Shown here in pieces: positions 55,162-64,000 of a stretch of 64,000 nucleotides of DNA (positions within the stretch are counted from its first letter, which is position 1; each line of letters starts with the position of its first letter). A program made the position numbers and the translations under genes. Under the pieces are notes generated by a model. That model searched no databases. It saw only the letters and a list, made by a program, of their open reading frames with translations, and had not been told where the DNA came from. Origin of the DNA: Chondrus crispus (Eukaryota > Rhodophyta > Florideophyceae > Gigartinales > Gigartinaceae); contig NW_005179091.1 of NCBI RefSeq assembly GCF_000350225.1, positions 1 to 64,000 of the forward strand, given 5' to 3'.

Positions 55162-56100
55162 TGTTGTAATTCTACGACCACATGCTGATATGCATGACAC
55201 ACGACGACAGGTATGACACGTGTAAAAGCAAAAACACTCCACGTGACGAGCTGAGCAAGTTTGATTTTCAACGTGTACACGTGTGATTTCTGTACACGGT
55301 TGCACTCTACAGTACTTCAGGAGCACGTTTGGTTTTCGACGTGTACACGTGTGAAATATGTGCACGGTTGCGGTGTACTGTACAATCTGAGCATGTTTCA
55401 TTTTCTCCGCCCGACACGTGTATGACCTGGACACATGTCCTCATTACACTGTCGGACGTGTACAGTACGCCTGTAGTCTTGCAGACAAAGTGTAGAACCT
55501 TGGTGGCGGGTGCCTGGCACGTGCCAAATGTTTACAGCGTCCATGGAGTGCAGCACGGGTACAGCAGGACACAAAGATACCGTTGCGCGAGTTTTGAATT
55601 CGTAAGGCAAAATGTGCACTGTTGTAAATGACAGTGGACAGGACCTCACGAGAGATTCAGATTCATAAGGCAACGTGTGCGCTGTAAACAGTCCTTGCAG
55701 GATTGATTTGAATTCGTAAGGCAACGTGTGAGCTGTGAACGTGCCTTACGAATTTGTGCCACGCTGGATTTGGAATAGTAAGGGAATTTGTGCTTTGCTG
55801 TGCTTTGTTGTACTGCCTTACTAATTTCTCCGTCATGACAGTGCTAATTCGTAAGGCGGTTTTCTGTTCTGTTTGTTGGGCCATCGCCAGTTTGGCTGAG
55901 TAGCAAGACGGGCACATGTGTTAGAGCCAATACATTTGTAGTATGTGTGTCGTAGTGTTTGGTAGTAGAGTTCTAGAAGATTGCAGAAGTGTATAAGTAG
56001 TGCCAGAAGTTGGCGACTCAAAGTAAATCGGTACCCAATCCTTCAACTTCACCTCATCAACCGTCCTCCGATTTCCCTTTGCCCCGCTGACCTACCATTA
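55162..56100 (+). repeat. copia-1 copy C 3' LTR
   Basis: 939 bp, essentially identical to the 5' LTR of the same copy (one visible change, GTAAATGACAG for GTAATTGACAG). Followed by the duplicated target CATTC and copia-2 gag. Confidence 0.95.
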
Positions 56101-56821
56101 CATTCAAATCCTTTCCCCAGCAGCGGGTTGCCGTATGGCCTGTATGACCGCAGTTCGTGCATTTGTAATCGTTTATGTCCCGATTGTTCGGGGCACGATT
56201 AACCAGAGCCGATGTCTGTGAGGAGCTAGACTTCATGTTTGCTCGTTGCTCTTCCTGCAGCAGACGACTTTTCACAAAGTCCAAACTGAATATCTTTTCC
56301 TCATTACCGAGAGCATCAAGTGCAACGATGAGAGCCTCGAAACGGGCAGGCAGACCGTTGAGCACTGCCATGGCCATCTCCTTGTCATCGATGTTTACGC
56401 TCATTGACTTGAGAATGGCTGCCAGCTGTTTGACACGATTGATGTATGCAAGCACCTTTTCACCGGAAAGAATCTTCACAGCGTAGAACTCACGACGTGC
56501 AGCTAGTTTGTTCAGCAAAGTATGCCTCTCAAACACGTTGACAATAGCTTCCCACATCTCATGAGCAGTATCAACATCACATACATGTTCAAGATGCTCA
56601 TCTGATAGGGAGAGACCAATCAGTGCTTTAGCTTTACTGTCACCTCTGATCCACTTCTTACGCTCTTCCGCGCGTTCCTCACTTGGAACTCTTCCCTCAA
56701 CGATGTATTGGTCAACATCACGTAGAGCAAGCAGAAGTTGTATTTTCTGCTTCCACACGTAGAAGTTGGAGTCCGTCAGTTTGTCGATTCTGATGGATCC
56801 TCCTCCTCCTTGATCTTCCAT
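56101..56821 (-). pseudogene. gag: copia-2 gag, 5' part of gag-pol
   Basis: It starts at ATG 56821 (MEDQGGGGSIRIDKLTD), homologous to the copia-1 start MDDQSSGSVRIEKLTA. Gag covers about residues 1-215 and a zinc knuckle CTNCGHTGHTATRC about 221-234. It is interrupted after GKDLN by copia-1 copy C and continues at 47689 with GRRPAPPSGY. It would package copia-2 RNA. The frame is open but the element lacks RT. Confidence 0.93.
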
Positions 56822-56856
56822 TTTAGTGCAAATAAACTTCAAGTATTCCAAAATCC

Positions 56857-56921
56857 GTTCGGGGATCCCAAGCCGTTAACCGATAGTCAACACAATGGCA
56901 AGCCCACCCGTCTAAGAAGTT
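56857..56921 (-). promoter_or_regulatory. 65 bp block conserved upstream of copia gag
   Basis: On the minus strand it reads from AACTTCTTAGACGGGTGG to GGGATCCCCGAAC. It matches copia-1 leader 5081-5145 at 63 of 65 positions, although the rest of leader and coding DNA differ strongly. It ends 35 nt before the copia-2 gag ATG and 41 nt before the copia-1 ATG. Possible roles are packaging, translation initiation or splicing. Confidence 0.6.
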
Positions 56922-56993
56922 CGAGATGATTACTATGAAGTTGCACTAGGAGAAATTTGCGAACAGATATGTGAATTTATTTGGAAGAAATCC

Positions 56994-57536
56994 CTAACTA
57001 TTCTGTCGACAAACTACCTTCAAGTGTGCGGCACCGTTCTCGTGGCACTTCAGGTGCCCGTGAGACTCAAAGACGCGATTGCAAGGGATACAACGCGGAG
57101 TCTCCTTAGCGTTGGCAACTTGAATGCGATGAGACCTAGACTGAATGTGGTCGTAAAAGGCCTTCGCACTATTGCCACTAACGCCGCACACTTTACAATA
57201 CCGCTTATACCGCGGGCACACCTTACGATTCCTCTTGCGCTCACGCTTAAACTCTTTATCCGCGAGAACAGCCGCTTTCCGAGCAGAAAGTCGATGCGTA
57301 GTTCTCTTTATTGGTGCGGGAACAGAGCGCGGAATACGAGGAATCCTATATGGTGCGCAACTCGAGGACGGACCCGGAAGCGCGAGCCGAGGTGAAGGTT
57401 GATCCTCAGGCTCAAGCACCTCAACGGATACGACCTCCGATGTCCTAACCGTTCGACCGGTGACCAGCTTTCCAGGCGCAGAGCGCACCGGTACTAATTC
57501 CAGATCTAACACAACCCCGTAAGAACAGGTATTCAC
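56994..57536 (-). CDS. Two-finger C2H2 (U1-type) ORF in the copia-2 leader
   Basis: This minus-strand ORF of about 180 codons has two zinc fingers of identical C-X2-C-X12-H-X5-H spacing: C114/C117/H130/H136 and C149/C152/H165/H171. That is the U1/JAZ-type spacing often found in RNA-binding or dsRNA-binding proteins. A basic patch (KRERKRNRKVCPRYKR) precedes them. It has no ATG; the frame opens after a TAA with hydrophobic codons and its first GTG is 57536, so it may be an exon, a non-AUG product or a captured fragment. It sits between PBS and gag on the element's own strand. The copia-1 leader has no counterpart. Confidence 0.55.
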   Translation of the reverse strand: MNTCSYGVVLDLELVPVRSAPGKLVTGRTVRTSEVVSVEVLEPEDQPSPRLALPGPSSSCAPYRIPRIPRSVPAPIKRTTHRLSARKAAVLADKEFKRERKRNRKVCPRYKRYCKVCGVSGNSAKAFYDHIQSRSHRIQVANAKETPRCIPCNRVFESHGHLKCHENGAAHLKVVCRQNS

Positions 57537-57616
57537 AATAAGGAATATGAAGATAATCGTCAGTAACAGATTTTGGAATTATTGCTCTTAAGAACCACCA
57601 AAACGTGCAAAGACAA

Positions 57617-58028
57617 TCACTTAGATGTGTAAGAAATGGAAAGAAACTCAAAACTTACTTTGCATGAGAGAACGAAGAAAAACCAAATGCGAGATTGATG
57701 ACGACGGCGGTAGCGGGAGCGGAAACGAAGACGAAGACAAAAGACAGAGACAGCAGCAAGAACCACAGCAAGAACAAAAGCCAAACCAAGAACGAAGACA
57801 ACGAAGACAGCGGGGGCGATGACCAAAACCAATTCACACAAGAGAGCAAGAACGACAACAGCAGCGAAAACCAAAACCAAGAACGACGGCAAGAACGAGA
57901 GCGACAACGACAGCGAGAAGACCAGCGGAAAGAACGACGAGAAACGGCAGCGAAAACGACAGCGACAACGACGGCAGAAACAACGGAACGAGAAGGATAG
58001 ACTCATGCAGTGAAACGACAGCGAGGGA
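57617..58028 (-). other. Low-complexity copia-2 leader
   Basis: On the minus strand this is a run of GTCGTT/CTCGTT-type words similar to the pyrimidine-rich start of the copia-1 leader. Long ORFs on both strands here (for example 57617-58006 minus) reflect this composition and are not called. Confidence 0.6.
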
Positions 58029-58042
58029 CTGGGCCCATAACC
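58029..58042 (-). other. Primer binding site, copia-2
   Basis: Minus strand GGTTATGGGCCCAG directly follows the LTR end, identical to the copia-1 PBS and complementary to the initiator tRNA-Met anticodon arm. Confidence 0.85.
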
Positions 58043-59291
58043 TAATGGTAGGTTCGGAGGGGCAAGGGAAAGAAGGAGGGCAGGTTGATGTGTGTGAGTG
58101 AAGGAGTTGGTACCGAGGTTTACTTGGAGCCGTCTTTCGGAGATACTTATACACTTCGAGTGCTACACTATCGCTCTACTCCGACTCCCAGTAAACCATA
58201 CTCTACTATGCGCGACCAAGCGCGGTCCTCTTGTGGCCCGTCCACACTGTTCTATTTCCACCTTACCAATCGACTATTGGCTATCAGGGCACAACAGTTT
58301 CTACACATTTCGAGTGACTGTAAACCATGGCCCTATGCATGCAATCGTTTCACACCTTACTAATCTGCATCTAGACATGACAGAATATATTCTTGCATAA
58401 TGAACAACTTGGCATCTTTCTATTTCCAACAACGCAAAGTCCTGTCATATCTCAGTCCCCATACATGCCCTTGTTTCGTACCTTACTAATTTCGGTACAC
58501 ACTGCCAGACAACTATGACGGGTAGCAACAATGTGCATCCAGACTTTCTACACATCTCACGTGATATCCGATGTGAATCACACGAGTACTCTCATCAACT
58601 TGCATCCAACGGCGCACCATAACGAGAGCACAGTACAACGTCGCATGCTGACGAGAGTGTAGTACAACGGCGCATGCTGATGCAAGGGTCGCATACAGCG
58701 TGACGCGTACACTGAATACTCACGTAAGTACATGTCTCTTGCGAGAAATACTTGTTGTACTTTTAATTCACATGTACTGTGCTCGGACACGCGCCGGACC
58801 GTATGTAGGCGACGTGTACAAGTGTACGTACACGCAGCAACCTGGCGACGTGTACATGTGTACACCGCACACAAGTGTCCAGCGCCAAGGCCACCTGTAA
58901 TTACCCATTACAACCATGGTGAACAACTTGAAACCCCGAAATGATGTAATTAAAACGTATACCGATTATTCAAGATATATCACCAGCATGGCTGCATATA
59001 AGTGGACAATAACAGACCAATAGAATTGCAGCATTCGAACCGACACCCAATAGATTTGCAGTATTGCCTGTGTAGCCCTATAACGGTTCGGGCCAAATGC
59101 AAATTTTCGGCATTTATGCAAATTTGCATAACCCTCCAAAAGTCCACTTTCGTCCCCAGAACCCCAAAATCTGAGACTTTACACGTGTCATGTGGTGATA
59201 TGGGGTGAGGGTCCGGACCGTCGAGTCATGTACACGTGTCGCTCGATTTTGCACTTTCCAGATAACAGCATGTGGTCGCACATTTTCAATA
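58043..59291 (-). repeat. copia-2 5' LTR (subtype a)
   Basis: This 1,249 bp LTR pairs with 44444-45693. Its inner end abuts PBS and leader. Its outer end abuts copia-1 leader sequence (copy D) without a matching target duplication at the far LTR, which points to recombination at this end. Confidence 0.92.
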
Positions 59292-59907
59292 GTCTAGTCG
59301 ATCCGCACTCTGCCTTCGGGAGGTGCGTCGGCGGTGTGGGTAACGCTCTCGGTATTACCCTATAAGTACGACTTCGGTCCCCTGGGTGAAGAGAATACGT
59401 GCCTAAACACTGAAACTCTCACTATACGTGTATAAGGTCGCGTACCTTGATTAAGTTCGCACAGAAGAGGGTGACCCTAGGCGTGATTGTGAACAAATCA
59501 CACGAGTACGACGAAGGCAGTTTCATTCTTGTGTTGTGGGAAACCTCATTGGGGTAGTACCGTATCAAGTTTGGACAAGCCGATTTTGGTTGCAGGGACC
59601 GTTCGCGGTAGTGACCAAAAGTCCTGGTTCGTCTACAGGCAAAGTGTTGTGCTTACTCGTGGCACGTTTGATTTTGCTCACAGTCGAAAGACCTGCACTG
59701 GCCGACATACAGGGGTAGCGCCCTAAGGCATTTTAAGAAGAATACGCTTGTTCCACTCCGCCGGGAACAAGCACCAAGAACGTTTCCGAGTAATCGCTAC
59801 AAACTTCCTATACGGGTGGGCTTGCCATTGTGTTGACTATCGGTTAACGGCTTGGGATCCCGGAACGGAAGACCTTGTATACTCGAAGGGTACATCCATT
59901 CGGCGAA
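59292..59907 (+). other. copia-1 copy D leader (starts mid-leader)
   Basis: It begins GTCTAGTCGATCCGCACTCT, equivalent to position 4569 of the copy B leader. LTR, PBS and the first 490 bp of leader are missing. The identical junction recurs at 63860/63861. Confidence 0.85.
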
Positions 59908-62610
59908 ATGGATGACCAAAGCTCTGGATCGGTCAGAATCGAGAAGCTGACCGCATCTAACTTTTACATCTGGAAGCAGAAAATCCAGCTACTGCTTGCT
60001 CTCCGAGATGTCGATCAATACGTTTTTGATGATATCCCGGAGAATGCGACCTCAGATGACCGGAGAAAATGGATCCGTGGTGACGCAAAAGCAAAGGCAG
60101 TCATCGGACTCACGCTTTCTGATGACTACTTGCAACATGTGCGAGGGTGTAGCAGTGCGAAAGAGACATGGGAAGCAATTCTGAATGTGTTTGAGCGTCA
60201 TACTTTGCTCAACAAACTTGCCGCCCGTCGCGACTTTTACACTGTATCCATGCTCCCATCCGAGAAAGTGCTCGTGTTCATTAATCGTGTGAAGCAACTT
60301 GCTGCCAGATTGCAGTCAATGAGTGTTGAGATTGACGATAAAGAAATTGCAATGGCTGTGTTGAATGGCTTGCCTCCACGATTCGATAACTTGATTGTTG
60401 CTCTTGACGCACTTGGCAATGAAGATAAAGTGTTTGGACTCGAGTTTGTGAAGAGTCGTCTGCTGCAAGAAGAGCAACGAGAAAGCATGAAGACCGCTTC
60501 TGCTTCATCACCACATGCACCTGCACTTGTCAATCGTATGCCTATTCTACGCGACATGAAATGTACGAATTGCAATAGACATGGGCATACTGCAGCGCGT
60601 TGCTGGGGCAAGGACGTGAATGGGCGCCGACCTGCACCGCCAGATGGGTTTCGGTCACGCAAAACTGGCTTGAAGCCAAGTGCATTCGTTTCTCGAGATG
60701 ACAATTCCACTGCTGCCTTTGCTGAGAGTGACTTTACTTGCTTGCTTTCGACTTCCACCCCAGAAAAGAGGGCTGCAAATGCAAAGTCATGGCTTGTCGA
60801 TTCCGGTTGCAGCGCTCACATTACGTTTGATCGCTCTTTGTTCGTTACGTATGAACAGATGCAATCTGAACAGATGCAATCTGGATCAGTCGACATGGGC
60901 ACGAAGGCTAGAGCTAATTTCGCTGGTCACGGCGAGGTAGAATTCATGTTGAACGTCAACGGTAGTCCACATCCTTTCAAACATTGTCAAACGTTTTGCA
61001 CGTCCCTGATTTTGGATACTCGCTACTGTCTGTTAGCCAAATGGTCTCAAAGGGTTTGCAAGTGTCATTTGAAAATGAGAAATGCCTCGTTACTGCAGGA
61101 CCAACTGTAGTTGCCACAGCGAGTCAAGTTGGAGATTTGTACATACTTGACGTTATGAATGAAACCTTTTCTGCTCACGTAGTTACCCTGCAGACGCTAC
61201 ATGAACGCATGGCCCATGTTAATGTACAAGGAATCGCATCAATGATTCACAATGATGTGGTAAGTGGCATCAACGTTCGTCAAAGCGATGTGATCAGTGC
61301 AATGAATCCAAAGTCTGACAATCACCCTCTCATTTGTCCTGCGTGTGTGTTCGGGAAAGCAACGCGATCAGTAATCCCAAAACAGCGATCATCGTCTCGA
61401 GCACAGAACTGTCTTGACTTGGTACATTCTGATGTCTGCGGTCCACTTGAAGTACAGTCAGTTGGTGGCTCGAGATACTTCATTACATTTGTAGATGATC
61501 ACTCGAACTGGGTTGTTGTGTACACGATGAGAAATAAATCTGAGGCGTTTGCAAAATACAAGTTGTATGAAAAGTTGGCTCAAACCCACACTGGTCGCAA
61601 AGTAAAGGTGCTTCGCACTGATCGAGGGGGAGAGTACTTGTCGACGGAATTCAAGTCGCATTTAGATTTAAACGGTACGCAGCACTAACTCACAACGGCG
61701 TACACCCCTGAACAAAACGGTGTTGCTGAACGTTTAAATCGAACTTTGATTGATCTTGTCCGCTCTATGCTTTCTCATAAACAGGTCAGTAAGCGATTCT
61801 GGGCCGAGGCTCTTGCCACTTCGGTATATGTACGCAATCGAGTTACTTCACGCGCTTTGCCCGTTAATACAACCCCGCACCACATTTGGATGAATTCCAC
61901 TCCAAATGTTGGCCATTTGCGAGTATTTGGGTCAAAGTGTTGGTATACATTACCAAAATTAGAGCTCCGTAAGCTGGACTTGCGAGCGCGTGAAGCGATG
62001 TTTCTTGGGTACTCGCAGTGCATGCAGTAAGGCATACAAACTTTGGGACGGAGAGTTGAATAGAATTGTTGTGTCACGGGATGTCAAGTTTGATGAATCG
62101 ACATGTGGGATGCATGACATTCCTGCACACGAAAGTGATTCAATCAACTCTGATGTTGACGTTGTATTGCTCGATAGCGACAATGGGAATACAGCTGATA
62201 CCCCAAATACGGATGAGGTTGGTTCTGAAGAGGACGAAGTTTCGGAGGAGGTTCTTGAAAACGATGGCCCTCACTCTGTAAGTGAGAACGATGAAGATGA
62301 AGATGATGTCCCAACTGCCGTCGAAACTCCGAATGTCACTCCTCCAACTCCGACTCCAGCTGTACGAAGATCGTCTCGAGTCAGCAGACCTCCCGGATCA
62401 TGGTGGAGGAGCAACGTTGCAGCTGCTCTTCTTTCACATGCGCATGTCGCTATTGAAGGTCCCAAGACTTTCCACCAGGCAACCAACGGTCCTAGAGCTG
62501 CATTTTGGCAGACAGGCATTGACAAAGAACTTGCCTCGCAGCCCAAGAATCGGACTTGGAAACTTGTTCCTCGATCTGAGGCGTCAAACATCTTGACATC
62601 TAGATGGGTT
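59908..62610 (+). pseudogene. gag-pol: copia-1 Gag-Pol copy D, broken and truncated
   Basis: From ATG 59908 the frame is intact through gag, zinc knuckle (CTNCNRHGHTAARC) and protease (LVDSG). A small insertion near 60980 (CCTTTCAAACATTG) shifts the frame; homology continues at 60984-61688. A TAA at 61686-61688 replaces the Gln after GTQH. Near 62020 a 4 bp duplication (GTGCATGCAG) shifts again. The last piece runs to ILTSRWV in RT, where a copia-2 LTR follows. The RT catalytic site and RNase H are absent. Confidence 0.95.
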
Positions 62611-63860
62611 TAATGGTAGGTTCGGAGGGGCAAGGGAAAGAAGGAGGGCAGGTTGATGTGTGTGAGTGAAGGAGTTGGTGCCGAGGTTTACTTTGAAGCC
62701 GTTTTCCTGCGATACTTATACACTTCGAGTGCTACACTATCGCTCTACTCCGACTCCCAGTAAACCATACTCTACTATGCGCGACCAAGCGCGGTCCTCT
62801 TGTGGCCCGACCATACTGTTCGATTTCCACCTTACGAATCGATTCGTAACTATTAGCTCACAACTATTTCTACACATTCCAAATGACTGTAAACCATGGC
62901 CCTATGCATGCAATCGTTTCACACCTTACTAATCTGCATCTAGACATGACAGAATATATTCTTGCATAATGAACAACTTGGCATCTTTCTATTTCCAACA
63001 ACGCAAAGTCCTGTCATATCTCAGTCCCCATACATGCCCTTGTTTCGTACCTTACTAATTTCGGTACACACTGCCAGACAACTATGACGGGTAGCAACAA
63101 TGTGCATCCAGACTTTCTACACATCTCACGTGATATCCGATGTGAATCACACGAGTACTCTCATCAACTTGCATCCAACGGCGCACCATAACGAGAGCAC
63201 ATTACAACGTCGCATGCTGACGAAAGTGTAGTACAACGGCGCATGCTGATGCAAGGGTCGCATACAGCGTGACGCGTACACTGAATACTCACGTAAGTAC
63301 ATGTCTCTTGCGAGAAATACTTGTTGTACTTTTAATTCACATGTACTGTGCTCGGACACGCGCCGGACCGTATGTAGGCGACGTGTACAAGTGTACGTAC
63401 ACGCAGCAACCTGGCGACGTGTACATGTGTACACCGCACACAAGTGTCCAGCGCCAAGGCCACCTGTAATTACCCATTACAACCATGGTGAACAACTTGA
63501 AACCCCGAAATGATGTAATTAAAACGTATACCGATTATTCAAGATATATCACCAGCATGGCTGCATATAAGTGGACAATAACAGACCAATAGAATTGCAG
63601 CATTCGAACCGACACCCAATAGATTTGCAGTATTGCCTGTGTAGCCCTATAACGGTTCGGGCCAAATGCAAATTTTCGGCATTTATGCAAATTTGCATAA
63701 CCCTCCAAAAGTCCACTTTCGTCCCCAGAACCCCAAAATCTGAGACTTTACACGTGTCATGTGGTGATATGGGGTGAGGGTCCGGACCGTCGAGTCATGT
63801 ACACGTGTCGCTCGATTTTGCACTTTCCAGATAACAGCATGTGGTCGCACATTTTCAATA
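62611..63860 (-). repeat. Mosaic copia-2 LTR
   Basis: The first 270 bp or so match the solo-LTR subtype b (50022-51285); the rest matches subtype a (58043-59291). The switch lies between the last b marker (62881-62883) and the first a marker (62914). No target duplication flanks it: GGGTT on the left, GTCTA on the right. Confidence 0.9.
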
Positions 63861-64000
63861 GTCTAGTCGATCCGCACTCTGCCTTCGGGAGGTGCGTCGG
63901 CGGTGTGGGTAACGCTCTCGGTATTACCCTATAAGTACGACTTCGGTCCCCTGGGTGAAGAGAATACGTGCCTAAACACTGAAACTCTCACTATACGTGT
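63861..64000 (+). other. Second tandem copy of the copy D leader (continues past window)
   Basis: Begins GTCTAGTCGATCCGCACTCT exactly as at 59292 and stays nearly identical to the window end, including shared variants against copy B (ATTACCCTATAAGTACG, CTGAAACTCTC). Confidence 0.9.

Larger units (their letters stand above)
47695..56100 (+). mobile_element. copia-1 copy C, complete element carrying a solo copia-2 LTR
   Basis: Its two 939 bp LTRs (47695-48633, 55162-56100) differ at about one position and are flanked by the 5 bp duplication CATTC (47690-47694, 56101-56105). It sits inside copia-2 gag in opposite orientation. Without the solo LTR it is about 7.1 kb. The near-identical LTRs make it one of the youngest insertions in the window. 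Confidence 0.96.

Overview
This window is eukaryotic repeat-rich DNA made almost entirely of transposable elements, many nested inside one another. No ordinary host gene, rRNA or convincing tRNA gene is visible. The coding signal is Ty1/copia and Ty3/gypsy Gag-Pol, a pogo/Tigger-like DDE transposase and a PIF/Harbinger transposase with its SANT/Myb-like partner. The organism cannot be fixed from sequence alone. Red macroalgae and some fungi or other microbial eukaryotes have genomes of this type; a red alga is my weak guess.

Layout. 1-10235: two copies (A, B) of a young copia family (copia-1) in tandem, sharing the LTR at 3126-4064. Copy A runs off the left edge. The right LTR abuts a minus-strand gypsy gag relic (10236-12164) and its probable LTR (12241 to about 13469). 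14066-31483: a roughly 2.6 kb pogo-like DNA transposon (matching TIRs, TA at both ends) split by a 14.8 kb chromodomain gypsy element (14411-29231; TSD ATATT). That gypsy carries gag, pol, a 4 kb spacer and a long antisense ORF. 31484-35594: non-coding DNA with tandem repeats, inverted repeats and a tRNA-like box. 35595-40303: a decayed copia-order element of a different lineage, split by a solo gypsy LTR (TSD GTATC). 40304-44443: a gypsy LTR fragment, then a third copia-type LTR split by a Harbinger element.

44444-59291 is a minus-strand copia-2 element. Its gag-pol is interrupted by a 562 bp hairpin-rich insertion (TSD TACCAC) and by copia-1 copy C (47695-56100; TSD CATTC). Copy C is itself interrupted by a solo copia-2 LTR (TSD ATGGG). 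The copia-2 leader holds a two-finger C2H2 ORF. 59292-64000 is a broken copia-1 copy D bounded by copia-2 LTRs, forming a tandem array with a period of about 4,569 bp. The LTR at 62611 is a mosaic, as expected from unequal LTR-LTR recombination.

How the parts work together. Each autonomous element encodes its own cycle: Gag particle, protease, integrase, RT and RNase H for the retroelements; DDE transposase for the DNA elements. Both copia families have a PBS matching the anticodon arm of initiator tRNA-Met (Drosophila copia-type half-tRNA priming). They also share TATA-box context and a nearly identical 65 bp block just upstream of gag. Copies B and C were recently active by LTR and ORF identity; most others are broken.
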